Assembly: GCA_900320055.1 (NCBI GenBank)
Contig: ONQS01000002.1
Coordinates: 83,567 to 147,566, forward strand
Direction: 5' to 3'
DNA length: 64,000 nt
DNA from: an uncultured Prevotellaceae bacterium
Lineage (GTDB): Bacteria > Bacteroidota > Bacteroidia > Bacteroidales > Muribaculaceae
A program made the position numbers and the translations under genes. The notes beneath the pieces are model-generated. The model had not been told where the DNA came from and did not search any database. It saw nothing but the letters and a program-made list of their open reading frames with translations. Positions 41,813 through 51,104 of the stretch are shown piece after piece (within the stretch, counting starts at the first letter, position 1; every line of letters begins with the position of its first letter).

Positions 41813-42415
41813 ATGAGTTTAAACAAAGAACAAATACAGAAGACCAAAGCGCAGCAAGATGCTGAAATCGTGCAATGCCTCAAAACCTTAAGTGCCGGAG
41901 GGCTGATTTTGTACCCGACCGACACGGTGTGGGGCATCGGCTGTGACGCCACCAATGCCGAGGCGGTGAAACGTGTGTACCAACTCAAGCGACGCGACGA
42001 TAACAAAGCCCTGATCGTGCTGATCGACAGCGCCGACCATCTGGACCACTATGTGATCGATGTGCCAATGATCGCGCGCGAACTCATCGATGTCGCCGTC
42101 AAGCCGTTGACCATCATCTATGAGGGCGCCTACAATCTGGCTCCCAACCTGATGGGCGAGGGAGAGAGCGTGGGCATACGCATCCCCAGCGATGAGTTCT
42201 GCCACCGACTGTGTGAACGCTACGGCAAGCCCATCGTCTCGACCTCGGCCAACGTGAGCGGGCAGCCCACGGCCACGACATTTGCCGCCATCGACGAGTC
42301 GATTGTGCAAGGCGTGGATTATGCGGTGAACTATCGGCGTGACGAGGCCACACCGCACCAGCCCTCCAACATCATCATGCTGCATCGCGACGGCACCTTC
42401 AAAATCATCCGCTAG
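41813..42415 (+). CDS. tsaC: L-threonylcarbamoyladenylate synthase (TsaC/YrdC type)
   Basis: Makes threonylcarbamoyl-AMP from threonine, bicarbonate and ATP for the t6A37 modification of ANN-decoding tRNAs; 200 residues, the short YrdC form without the Sua5 tail. Motifs: GGLILYPTDTVWGIGCDATN, KRRDDNKALIVLI, PLTIIYEGA, GIRIPSDEFC and KPIVSTSANVSGQPTATTF. It starts a tightly spaced run of five genes (gaps of 12, 2, 6 and 13 bases). Confidence 0.95.
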   Translation: MSLNKEQIQKTKAQQDAEIVQCLKTLSAGGLILYPTDTVWGIGCDATNAEAVKRVYQLKRRDDNKALIVLIDSADHLDHYVIDVPMIARELIDVAVKPLTIIYEGAYNLAPNLMGEGESVGIRIPSDEFCHRLCERYGKPIVSTSANVSGQPTATTFAAIDESIVQGVDYAVNYRRDEATPHQPSNIIMLHRDGTFKIIR

Positions 42416-42427
42416 ATCATCCCTGCC

Positions 42428-43864
42428 ATGAAGATCAGGCTCGACATCCGCAACAAAGCACATCGCCAGCGCATCAAGTATGTGGTGGGCGACCTGGTGA
42501 TGTCTAACGTGGCCTGGTTCCTCTACAACATCGTGCGCTACCAGATGGGTACGGTGGTGGGCTGGCCCTATCTGGAGAGTTACCTCAAGAGCGACATGGT
42601 GGTTGCAGGGCAGATATTCTTCCCGCTACTGATGATGGTGACCTACATCTTCAGCGGCTACTACAACAACGTGTGCCGCAAGTCACGCATACAGGAACTG
42701 CTCACCACGGCAGCCAGTGCTGTGATCAATACGCTACTCATCTTCTTCCTGGCGCTGATCAACGACGTGATCGGTGTGCGTGGCGACGACTATGAGATGA
42801 TCCTCATCCTGTGGCTTCTGCTCTTTGGTCTGGTGTATCTGGTGCGAGCCATCATCACCAACAGAGCGTCGTCCCAGATCAAATCCCGCAAGTGGACATT
42901 CCCGACGCTCATCATCGGCAGCGGAGCAGCCGCCGTGGCCTTTGCCCACAAACTCAACAGCCGCCGCTACTCGTCGGGGCACGAGATCATGGGATTCGTC
43001 AATATCCCTGGCGAGAACCCTGTCAAGGACAATCCCCTGCCCTGCTATGACCTGGACGAGATTCAGGAGGTGTGTGACAGTCTGGGCATCTGGGAACTCA
43101 TCGTCGTGCCCACCCGCGACGACACGCACCAGACGATGAATGCCATCAACCACCTGTTCAACCTGAGCCTGCCCATCATGATCTCTCCGGAGTATTTCAA
43201 CAAGATGCAGACTCCGGTCAGGGTGTCGGACATGTATGGCGAGCCGCTGGTCAACATCTCGCTGAGCAGCATGAGCGACAGCGGCAAGAACATCAAGCGC
43301 GCGCTCGACATCGTCATCTCGGCGGTCGCACTGGTTGTGCTGCTGCCCGTGTTTGGCCTTGTGGCCCACATCATCCGGAAGACCAGTCCAGGTCCCATCT
43401 TCTACCTGCAAGAGCGCATCGGCCTGCACAACAAGCCGTTCAAGATCATCAAGTTCCGCTCGATGATACACAACGCCGAGTCCTCGGGCAAGCCTCAGTT
43501 GTCGTCGGACAACGACCCGCGCATCACATCCTTTGGCCGCTTTATGCGCAAATACCGCATCGATGAGTTGCCCCAATTCTGGAACGTGCTCAAGGGAGAT
43601 ATGTCGCTGGTTGGACCGCGCCCTGAGCGCAAGTACTATATCGACCAGATTCTGCCCCTTGTTCCCGCCTATGCCCTGCTCCATCAGGTGCGCCCGGGCA
43701 TCACCTCAATGGGCATGGTCAAGTTTGGCTATGCCAAGGACTTGGACGAGATGCTCGAGCGGGTGAAATATGACTTGATGTACCTGAACAACATGTCGTT
43801 GCTCAACGACCTGAAAATCCTCATTTACACCATTAAAATCGTCTTTACCGGACGCGGCATGTAA
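42428..43864 (+). CDS. Polyprenyl-phosphate sugar-1-phosphate transferase (WbaP/WcaJ-like)
   Basis: Inner-membrane enzyme starting a surface glycan by moving a sugar-1-phosphate from an NDP-sugar to undecaprenyl phosphate; 478 residues. Four or five N-terminal helices, a nucleotide-fold middle (FPTLIIGSGAAAVAFAHKLN), then a further helix and the bacterial sugar transferase domain: KRALDIVISAVALVVLLPVF, PGPIFYLQERIGLHNKPFKI, KFRSM, RKYRIDELPQFWNVLKGDMS and LVGPRPER. The sugar is unknown; it could initiate the glycan that receives the amino-sugar made by the 31928-34808 cassette. Confidence 0.93.
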   Translation: MKIRLDIRNKAHRQRIKYVVGDLVMSNVAWFLYNIVRYQMGTVVGWPYLESYLKSDMVVAGQIFFPLLMMVTYIFSGYYNNVCRKSRIQELLTTAASAVINTLLIFFLALINDVIGVRGDDYEMILILWLLLFGLVYLVRAIITNRASSQIKSRKWTFPTLIIGSGAAAVAFAHKLNSRRYSSGHEIMGFVNIPGENPVKDNPLPCYDLDEIQEVCDSLGIWELIVVPTRDDTHQTMNAINHLFNLSLPIMISPEYFNKMQTPVRVSDMYGEPLVNISLSSMSDSGKNIKRALDIVISAVALVVLLPVFGLVAHIIRKTSPGPIFYLQERIGLHNKPFKIIKFRSMIHNAESSGKPQLSSDNDPRITSFGRFMRKYRIDELPQFWNVLKGDMSLVGPRPERKYYIDQILPLVPAYALLHQVRPGITSMGMVKFGYAKDLDEMLERVKYDLMYLNNMSLLNDLKILIYTIKIVFTGRGM

Positions 43865-43866
43865 CT

Positions 43867-45720
43867 ATGGCACAGGATCAGAGCAACAACACAAGCGCCC
43901 ACATCGGCGATTTGCCAGCCGACCGAGCCAAGGAACGCTTCAACTGGTGGATCAGACTGCTCATCTGGCGCGAGAAGCATATCCCCGAGAAGACCTTTGT
44001 GGCTATGCTCGCCCTGATTGTGGGTATCGCGTCAGGCCTTGCCGCCGTGTTGCTCAAGACACTCATCGGCCTGATTGCGGGCTTCCTGATCAGTCATGTC
44101 ATCATTGAGCACGGCAACTTGCTGTATCTGGTGTTTCCCGCTATCGGCATCCTGCTGGCCAGCATGTATGTGTACTATATCGCCCGCGAGCCCATCTCGC
44201 ATGGTGTCACGCGCGTGCTATATGCCCTGGCGCTGAAGAAGAGCCGCCTAAAGATCCATAACATGTATTCATCGCTCATCGCGTCATCACTGACCATCGG
44301 CTTTGGCGGATCGGTCGGAGCCGAGGGTCCCATCGTGTTTACCGGAGCCGCTATCGGCAGTAATCTGGGACAAGCATTCCGCCTCACCCCACAGACGCTG
44401 GCCATGCTTGTGGCCTGTGGCGCTGCCGCCGGTATAGCGGGCATCTTCAAGGCCCCTATCGCAGGCATGCTGTTCACCATCGAAGTGCTGATGCTTGACT
44501 TGACCGCAGGCGCTGCCCTCCCCCTGATCACAGCATCGGTGGCCGGAGCGACTGTCGCCTATGTGTTTACGGGCTACAACGTGGAATTCTTCTTCTCGCA
44601 GAGCGAGCCCTTCTTTGCCTCACGCATCCCGTATGTGTTGTTGCTGGGCGTGTTCTGCGGTTTTGTGTCGCTCTACTTCATCACCTTGATCGACCGCATC
44701 GAGACCAGATTCAAGCGGTTGCGCAATCGCTGGGTGCGATTTGCCGTGGGCGGCATCACCCTGAGTCTGCTCATCTTCCTGATGCCCCCGCTCTATGGCG
44801 AAGGCTACGAGAACATCACCCAACTGATCAACGGCGACGTGTCGAGCATCTTCAACAACAGCCCCTTCTATACCTATAGGGACAATACGGTGGCCGTGTT
44901 GCTGTTCCTGTTTGCCCTGGGCGCCTTCAAGGTGTTTGCCACCGCAGCGACCAATGGCGGCGGCGGTGTGGGCGGAACGTTTGCCCCCTCGCTGTTTGTC
45001 GGTGTGATGGCAGGCGTGTTCTTTGCCTACCTGTTCAACCACTTGGGTTTTATCGATCCCCACACCCCACTCAGCATCAAGAATTTTGCCCTGATGGGCA
45101 TGGCCGGAGTCATGGCCGGAGTCATGCACGCCCCTCTGATGGCCATCTTCCTCACGGCCGAGATGACGGGAGGTTATGACCTGTTCCTGCCACTACTCAT
45201 CGTATCGGCCAGCAGTTATGGCATCTGCCGCATCTTCACGCCCTATGGCATCTACTCGCGCCGCTTGGCCAAGCGCGGCGAACTGCTCACCCACCAGAAG
45301 GACCGCTCGGTGCTGACGCTGCTGAAGATGGACAGCGTCATCGAGAAAGACTTCTCGATTGTGCATGCCGACATGAGCCTCAAGGACATGGTCGACATCA
45401 TAGCCCAGAGCCGCCGCAACCTGTTTCCCGTGACCGACGATGACGGCCGACTGCTGGGCGTGGTGCAACTCGACGACATCCGCAACATCATGTTCCGTCC
45501 CGATCTGTACCGCCGCATGCACGTCAACCGCTTTATGGCCATCCCGCCCGCCAAGGTGGTAGTGGGCACCCCGATGGAGAAGGTGATGAAGACCTTCGAC
45601 GACACGGGAGCGTGGAATCTGCCCGTCGTTGACGAGGAAGGCAAATATGTGGGATTTGTCTCCAAGAGCAAGATTTTTAACAGTTACCGACAAGTATTGA
45701 AACATTATACCTACGATTAA
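43867..45720 (+). CDS. ClC-family chloride channel/antiporter with CBS pair
   Basis: A membrane protein of 617 residues. About ten hydrophobic helices carry the ClC selectivity motifs: GGSVGAEGP (with the gating Glu, so H+/anion exchange is possible), GGGGVGGTFAPSLFVG, and the helix after it. Residues from about 480 to the end are two CBS domains (SLKDMVDIIAQSRRNLFPVTDDDGRLLGVVQLDDI and VMKTFDDTGAWNLPVVDEEGKYVGFV), which bind adenine nucleotides in relatives. It starts 2 bases after the sugar transferase gene. Confidence 0.94.
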   Translation: MAQDQSNNTSAHIGDLPADRAKERFNWWIRLLIWREKHIPEKTFVAMLALIVGIASGLAAVLLKTLIGLIAGFLISHVIIEHGNLLYLVFPAIGILLASMYVYYIAREPISHGVTRVLYALALKKSRLKIHNMYSSLIASSLTIGFGGSVGAEGPIVFTGAAIGSNLGQAFRLTPQTLAMLVACGAAAGIAGIFKAPIAGMLFTIEVLMLDLTAGAALPLITASVAGATVAYVFTGYNVEFFFSQSEPFFASRIPYVLLLGVFCGFVSLYFITLIDRIETRFKRLRNRWVRFAVGGITLSLLIFLMPPLYGEGYENITQLINGDVSSIFNNSPFYTYRDNTVAVLLFLFALGAFKVFATAATNGGGGVGGTFAPSLFVGVMAGVFFAYLFNHLGFIDPHTPLSIKNFALMGMAGVMAGVMHAPLMAIFLTAEMTGGYDLFLPLLIVSASSYGICRIFTPYGIYSRRLAKRGELLTHQKDRSVLTLLKMDSVIEKDFSIVHADMSLKDMVDIIAQSRRNLFPVTDDDGRLLGVVQLDDIRNIMFRPDLYRRMHVNRFMAIPPAKVVVGTPMEKVMKTFDDTGAWNLPVVDEEGKYVGFVSKSKIFNSYRQVLKHYTYD

Positions 45721-45726
45721 CCATCT

Positions 45727-47457
45727 ATGCGAATCATCAACATCACACTACCAGCCCTGTTCCTACTGTTCACAAGTCTCACCGCCATCGCTGCTGAGGC
45801 GCCTGATTCTTGTCGCAATGACCTGGAGGCCGCATCGGTCGAAGCACTGACCGCCGACGAGGCTGACGCCATGGCCGAGGCTGCCGCGCCCGACACCGTC
45901 GTCATTAATGCCGACGACGAGTTGCCGATGTGTTGTTTCGCGGTAGGGCCATCCTACTACAGGAAATATCGCGGGCCTGACTTCCATTTCTTTAAGAACA
46001 CCACCAATTACAGCATCAAGCCCTACACCTTCATCCAGGACCAGACATGGGTAGGCATACCCGTGTTTATTGCCGGCTGGATTGCCAAGAGCGAGAAAAA
46101 AGCCTTCCAGCAAAACTACAAGAACAGTAACACCAGAATCCGCCTGATCAAGTATAACTTCCACAGCGAGGTGGACAACTACACCCAATTCTCGGGCATC
46201 GCCCTGACGGCGGGCCTGAAAATGGCCGGCGTTGAGGGCCGCTCGAGTTGGCCTCGCCTGATTGCCTCGTCGCTGGCTTCCTATGGCGTGATGGCTGCCT
46301 TTGTCAATGGTATCAAATACAGCGCCAAGGAGATGCGTCCCGACGAGTCGACCAAAAATTCGTGGCCATCGGGGCACACGGCAACGGCCTTTGTCGGCGC
46401 CACGATTCTGCACAAGGAGTATGGCCTGACACGCTCGCCGTGGTATTCCATCGCGGGTTACACTGTAGCCACTGCCACCGGTGTGATGCGTGTGCTCAAC
46501 AACCGCCACTGGATCAGCGACGTGCTCTCGGGGGCGGGCATCGGCATCCTCTCGACAGAGTTGGCCTACGGCATCTGTGACCTGCTGTTCAAAGACCGAG
46601 GCCTGCTGATGAACGACCTGAACATCCATCCTGACCTGAGCAAGAATCCCTCATTCTTTGCCATCTCGATGGGCCTTGGCTTCGGCAACAAGCACCTGGT
46701 GCTGCCGGATTTTGACTTTGAAGGCTATGGAGTGGAGCATGACGACAAGCCCATGAGCCTGGAGTTTGGCAATGCCACCGCAGTGGGTGTCGAAGCCGCC
46801 TACTTCTTTAATCGCTACATCGGTGTGGGAGCCAGGCTGCGAGTCAAAGCCACCCCTATCAAGAAGTGGTCGGCGTTTGCCACCGATGAGGAAATAATCA
46901 TGAAGGAGAAATTCGAGGCTACCGAACTATGGGATGGTGTCCAATATCTTAGACTGAAAGTCCAGAGCGACCATATCACAGAGTTTGCCGCCGATGCCGG
47001 CATCTACTTCAACCTGCCACTCTCCTCACGCTTTGCCCTTGGCACCAAGGTGCTTGCAGGCCGCAGCGTGATGGACGACGTGGATGTGGACGGCATACTC
47101 AAAGGCTTTAAGATGAAGCGAGTGAACGGGCGTTTTGTCCCGACCGATTATTACATCGACACCAAGTGGGACTACATCAACCTGAGCGCTACCAACTCAT
47201 TTAAATTCGGTTCCGGCCTCTCGTTGACCTATGCCCATAAAAATTCCTTCTCCTGGCGAGTGTTTCTGGACTACGACTATGCATCCAAGACTTACACGGC
47301 CTCCTATTCCCCGCTCAAGGTCATCGAAGAGTTCGCACCACAAATTCTGGAACAATTCGAGGGTTACAATTGGAATCCTGCCATGACCTTCAAGTCCAGC
47401 ATCCACAAGCATCTGCACCAGTGGGTAGCAGGCGGAGCCCTGTGCGTATCGTTTTAA
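45727..47457 (+). CDS. PAP2 phosphatase fused to an outer-membrane-like domain
   Basis: A 576-residue exported protein. Signal peptide (1-22); an acidic N-terminal region; a PAP2 phosphatase core at about 150-285 with all three motifs (KYSAKEMRP 197-205, PSGH 214-217, R255 with H261 and D265 in RVLNNRHWISD); and from about 300 a beta-rich C-terminal half (SMGLGFGNKH, AVGVEAAYFFNRYIGVGARLRV, SFSWRVFLDYDYAS) that looks like an outer-membrane barrel. PAP2 enzymes remove phosphates from lipids such as lipid A or undecaprenyl-PP. Its neighbours hint at lipid-carrier recycling. Confidence 0.85.
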   Translation: MRIINITLPALFLLFTSLTAIAAEAPDSCRNDLEAASVEALTADEADAMAEAAAPDTVVINADDELPMCCFAVGPSYYRKYRGPDFHFFKNTTNYSIKPYTFIQDQTWVGIPVFIAGWIAKSEKKAFQQNYKNSNTRIRLIKYNFHSEVDNYTQFSGIALTAGLKMAGVEGRSSWPRLIASSLASYGVMAAFVNGIKYSAKEMRPDESTKNSWPSGHTATAFVGATILHKEYGLTRSPWYSIAGYTVATATGVMRVLNNRHWISDVLSGAGIGILSTELAYGICDLLFKDRGLLMNDLNIHPDLSKNPSFFAISMGLGFGNKHLVLPDFDFEGYGVEHDDKPMSLEFGNATAVGVEAAYFFNRYIGVGARLRVKATPIKKWSAFATDEEIIMKEKFEATELWDGVQYLRLKVQSDHITEFAADAGIYFNLPLSSRFALGTKVLAGRSVMDDVDVDGILKGFKMKRVNGRFVPTDYYIDTKWDYINLSATNSFKFGSGLSLTYAHKNSFSWRVFLDYDYASKTYTASYSPLKVIEEFAPQILEQFEGYNWNPAMTFKSSIHKHLHQWVAGGALCVSF

Positions 47458-47470
47458 TTGAGGAACTATC

Positions 47471-48451
47471 ATGATAAAAGAAGATTTGAAAATCATATTT
47501 TTCGGCACACCTGATTTTGCCGTTGAGAGTCTGAGCCGACTGGTTGAGGGCGACTACAACATCGCTGCTGTAGTGACCATGCCCGACAAGCCTGCCGGTC
47601 GTGGCCGCCAGTTGCAGCAGAGCGACGTGAAGCGCTATGCCGTGGAGCATGGTCTGCCGGTGTTGCAGCCCGTGAGCCTCAAGGATGAGGCGTTTATCGA
47701 GCAGTTGCGCTCCTATGGGGCTCAGTTGTTTATTGTCATCGCCTTCAGAATGCTGCCCGAGGTCGTGTGGCAGATGCCACCGCTGGGCACCTTCAATCTG
47801 CATGCGTCGCTGCTGCCGCGCTACCGTGGAGCAGCGCCCATCAACTGGGCCGTGATCAATGGTGACACCGAGACCGGTGTGACCACCTTCTTTCTAAAGC
47901 ATGAGATCGACACGGGCGACGTCATCCAGCAGCGCTCGTGCCCCATCGCGCGCCACGACAATGTCGAGGACGTGCACGACCGCCTGATGGCTATGGGAGC
48001 CGACATGGTGCTCGAGACCGTCGATGCCATCATCGCCGGAACCGTTAAGCCCATCCCGCAGGACCAACTGCTCACTGCCGGTCAGCAAGCGACCCCTGCG
48101 CCTAAGATCTTTAAGGATACGTGCCGCATCGACTGGAGCCGCCCTGCCGAGACGCTGTACAACCACATACGCGGCCTGTCTCCCTATCCTGCCGCCTGGA
48201 CAACGCTGGCCGATGGGCAGGGCAACGAGGTGACAACGCTCAAGATCTTTGCCACTAGCGAGCCACAACCGATGGGCGCTGGTGAGCAACCCGCTCCCGG
48301 CACCATCCAAGCCGACCGCAAGAGGCTGCGTGTGGCTTGCGCCGATGGCTGGCTCGAAGTGCTCTCGTTGCAACAGTCGGGCAAGAAGCGCATGGACACC
48401 GACGCTTTTCTGCGCGGATTCACCCTCACCGACGGCACCCACTGCAAGTAG
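47471..48451 (+). CDS. fmt: Methionyl-tRNA formyltransferase
   Basis: Formylates the initiator Met-tRNA with 10-formyl-THF; 326 residues. IIFFGTPDFAVESL start, VTMPDKPAGRGR, FRMLPEVVW, NLHASLLPRYRGAAPINWAVINGD (catalytic Asn, His and the SLLP loop) and a C-terminal OB-like domain ending FLRGFTLTDG. Last gene of the tsaC-fmt run. As I remember, tsaC, a ClC gene and fmt often sit together in Bacteroidales, with the sugar transferase and PAP2 genes as additions here. Confidence 0.97.
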   Translation: MIKEDLKIIFFGTPDFAVESLSRLVEGDYNIAAVVTMPDKPAGRGRQLQQSDVKRYAVEHGLPVLQPVSLKDEAFIEQLRSYGAQLFIVIAFRMLPEVVWQMPPLGTFNLHASLLPRYRGAAPINWAVINGDTETGVTTFFLKHEIDTGDVIQQRSCPIARHDNVEDVHDRLMAMGADMVLETVDAIIAGTVKPIPQDQLLTAGQQATPAPKIFKDTCRIDWSRPAETLYNHIRGLSPYPAAWTTLADGQGNEVTTLKIFATSEPQPMGAGEQPAPGTIQADRKRLRVACADGWLEVLSLQQSGKKRMDTDAFLRGFTLTDGTHCK

Positions 48452-48491
48452 CGGGCATCGAGTCATCATATTGATATATTGCCACACAGAT

Positions 48492-48533
48492 AACAATCAC
48501 GGGGCTCCCGCACTTGGAAGCCCCGTGATTGTT
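48492..48533. terminator. Bidirectional terminator between fmt and the C10 peptidase gene
   Basis: AACAATCACGGGGCT pairs perfectly with AGCCCCGTGATTGTT around a 12-base loop: a strong 15-base-pair stem between convergent genes, followed by GTTTATC on the plus strand. Confidence 0.85.
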
Positions 48534-48562
48534 GTTTATCGCCGATTGCGACAGACGCTTGA

Positions 48563-50788
48563 TCAGTTGCCAGAGAGCAGCATGTCGATCAAGGCGGTCA
48601 CATCCGTGATGTTGACGGTGCCGTCGCCATTGACGTCGGCAGCCTGGGTATCGGTATCTTCACTAGGATTCAGCAGATAGTCGATCAGCGCCGTCACGTC
48701 CGTGATGTTGATGGAACCATCGTTGTTCACGTCACCAGGGGTGAAAGTGGGCTGCTGGAGCAGGGTTACCTGCTGGGTGTTACTCCAATTGCTCTCGGTG
48801 CCGTCAAAGTACAGAGCCTTAACCTTATAGGTATAGAGGGCACCAGCGGTGAGGTTGTTGAGTGTGAAGAACTTGTTGGCAATGCCGGTCACGGTCTGGC
48901 TATTGCCACCAGTGGCATATTCCAGCGTATAACTGGTGACTGCACTGGCGGGCGTCTGGTCGGTCCAATCGGCGCGGAACGACGTCTCGGTGACATAAGC
49001 CTCGTTGGCAGGCTGCATCACGGGAGCGTATGTCGTCACGGTAGCGGTACCGTTCAGTGCCACATAGATGGTATCAGCGTCCTTGCTGCGCAGCATCACG
49101 CGCGTGGTGTGATTGCCTGCAGTGGTGGGCTTGTAGGTCACTGTGATGTCAACACCAGCGGTTGCAGCAGTCTTGGTGACATTGGTCTTATCGACTGTGA
49201 AGCCATTGGCAGGACTGAGCACCTTCACAGAAACGGCACCTGTCAGATTATAACCCTTGAGGTTAAAAGTACCGGTCACGCTCTCGCCGACGGTGGTGTT
49301 GAAGTTCAGTTCCATCGGGTTTGCCGTTAACAAAGGCACAGCCTCGGCGGTACCCTCGCAAACGACGATAGTGGTCTCGGCAGCGCCACCAGAAACTTCG
49401 ATATTGGCCTTATGGCTGCCAGATGTAGTAGGATTATAGGTTACCGTGATGTCGGCACCTGCCATAACCTCGGCTGCAGTGAGCGTAGTAGGAGTCACAC
49501 TAAAGGAGCCATTTCCGCTACGATTGAAGGTAATGTCACCCAGCAAGTTCTGTCCACTCACGTGGAAGGTGCGGGTCACCGGCGTACCCGTCTTGGTCGT
49601 GCCAAAGTGGATTGTGTCGGGCTCAACAGTGATTACAGGGAATGTCACCTGACCGCCAGGAGGCTGAATGCCAATCACCATCTGCTGATAGATATCGAAA
49701 GTCATACCATCTATGTCGGTAAAAGCATTGAGTGCAAAGTCGCCATTACCAGCACCACTCCAACCCCAGTTGATGTGATACTTGTTGGAAGATGAGGTAT
49801 ATCCATCCACATTGAAGGCATGGCCACCGCCTTCACCCTCGTCAGAGATGGCACAATACACGATGGGATGGCCTGCCGCCAGTTCGTTCTGCATCAAGGT
49901 AGCCCACTGAGCATCTGTGTAATAACTATAGCCATAATAGGAACTCTTCTTGATTGCACGCACATTGTTGTCATAGCCAAAAGTCTTGCAGGCGGTGGAA
50001 ATCAGATCGGTACGGTCAGAACTGATGCCACTGCCATCGGGGCCGTATTCCATGCGTTCGGCCTGGCCGATGTAGCGCATCAGAGTAGCCACAGCAGCCT
50101 TCTGCGCAGCAGTTGCTCCCCAACCATAGGAAGCCCTCATATTGGCCCAATCAAACGTCGTTGAGGGCAATGCGGGAATTGTATAGCCATTAGAGGTATA
50201 GCCTGCGATACTGGGTGTGGGGGCCGTCGGATATTTCCAATAGAAGAACACCTGTGCCAGCGAAGTGGCAGGGCAACCCGTAAAGCACTGAGTGCCATTA
50301 AATACGCACTGATTCCAATAGGGGCTCTGCTGGTCCCAAGTAGCGGTAAGCAAGGGTGCCACGGTCTGAATGCGATTGGGAGCCTTGATCTTGGATTGCA
50401 CCTCAACAACCAAGCCGGGACGTTCCTGCAGATATTCGATCTGCTTCTGATACAGGTTTAACCAACCCTGCATATTGGCAGGAATATGATCAAAATCGAG
50501 CGGCTGATCGCCCACGGCGAGGATTTCCTCGGCACGGTCTTCACCCGACACGATAACGAAATTGTCGCGAGTATTAAAGATGTAATACACGGGCATGGTC
50601 ACGTTAGAGGAATTGGTGATGGTCCGTTGCGAAACGAACTGAACCTGAGATGCCGTCAGTTTTCCTCCCGAGGCCTGAGATCTCAGGAACTCAGCAGCCT
50701 TGGCCTGAGCGGTCACGAGGTCCACATTGGCGGCTGTCATTTGTAGCGCTGCCACAGCGACAGCAAGCATTAGAAAGATCTTTTTCAT
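48563..50788 (-). CDS. Secreted C10 (streptopain-type) cysteine peptidase with dockerin-like tail (1)
   Basis: A 741-residue protein. Signal peptide (MKKIFLMLAVAVAALQMTAA); Spi-like pro-region to about 135; peptidase C10 domain about 140-390 with catalytic Cys172 (FTGCPATSLAQVFFYWKYP) and His323 (GGHAFNVDGY), and INWGWSGAGNGDF. Then two Ig-like choice-of-anchor repeats (each ending in ...TVTYxPTTxGxH), an Fn3 domain (SFRADWTDQTP...SYTLEYATGG), and two dockerin-like loops (DVNNDGSINITD and DVNGDGTVNITD). The pro-region would keep the enzyme inactive until cleaved. The longer start at 50866 is rejected: it runs through the promoter. Confidence 0.9.
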   Translation of the reverse strand: MKKIFLMLAVAVAALQMTAANVDLVTAQAKAAEFLRSQASGGKLTASQVQFVSQRTITNSSNVTMPVYYIFNTRDNFVIVSGEDRAEEILAVGDQPLDFDHIPANMQGWLNLYQKQIEYLQERPGLVVEVQSKIKAPNRIQTVAPLLTATWDQQSPYWNQCVFNGTQCFTGCPATSLAQVFFYWKYPTAPTPSIAGYTSNGYTIPALPSTTFDWANMRASYGWGATAAQKAAVATLMRYIGQAERMEYGPDGSGISSDRTDLISTACKTFGYDNNVRAIKKSSYYGYSYYTDAQWATLMQNELAAGHPIVYCAISDEGEGGGHAFNVDGYTSSSNKYHINWGWSGAGNGDFALNAFTDIDGMTFDIYQQMVIGIQPPGGQVTFPVITVEPDTIHFGTTKTGTPVTRTFHVSGQNLLGDITFNRSGNGSFSVTPTTLTAAEVMAGADITVTYNPTTSGSHKANIEVSGGAAETTIVVCEGTAEAVPLLTANPMELNFNTTVGESVTGTFNLKGYNLTGAVSVKVLSPANGFTVDKTNVTKTAATAGVDITVTYKPTTAGNHTTRVMLRSKDADTIYVALNGTATVTTYAPVMQPANEAYVTETSFRADWTDQTPASAVTSYTLEYATGGNSQTVTGIANKFFTLNNLTAGALYTYKVKALYFDGTESNWSNTQQVTLLQQPTFTPGDVNNDGSINITDVTALIDYLLNPSEDTDTQAADVNGDGTVNITDVTALIDMLLSGN

Positions 50789-50835
50789 TGTAGTAGTTAT
50801 ATATAGTAAATGATATTTTTTCAGAAAAAGCCCCG

Positions 50836-50867
50836 CAAAGATATGCAAGTTAAGCAATAATACCAAA
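50836..50867 (-). promoter_or_regulatory. Promoter of C10 peptidase gene 1
   Basis: Minus strand TTTG (50864-50867), 20 bases, TATCTTTG (50836-50843). Exact match; the start codon at 50788 is 48 bases away. Confidence 0.8.
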
Positions 50868-51104
50868 TTTTCGGCTTTGTTTTCACATATTTTATTAGGA
50901 TTGTCACAATCAGGAACTTACCGACCACGCATCGATCGGCAAACCCGACCGCTACCGGATTCCACAATGCGTCACGAGCATGGGGTCAACGTTATGTCGG
51001 CCTCCTCATCAAGCAAAATCGAGGCGCCCAAGCATATTTGGGCACCTCGATGAGTAATGGGTATGGATCCGATGGTCACCCATCGGCATAGTCACCAGGG
51101 TTTG
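50868..51104. other. Intergenic region between the two C10 peptidase genes
   Basis: Contains no gene. The left part is AT-rich leader DNA beyond the promoter of peptidase gene 1; the right part carries the terminator of peptidase gene 2 at 51015-51050. Nothing else was seen. Confidence 0.6.
51015..51050 (-). terminator. Terminator of C10 peptidase gene 2
   Basis: On the minus strand TCGAGGTGCCCAA pairs with TTGGGCGCCTCGA (one T-G wobble) around a six-base loop and is followed by TTTT. Lies 54 bases after the stop codon at 51105. Confidence 0.75.
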
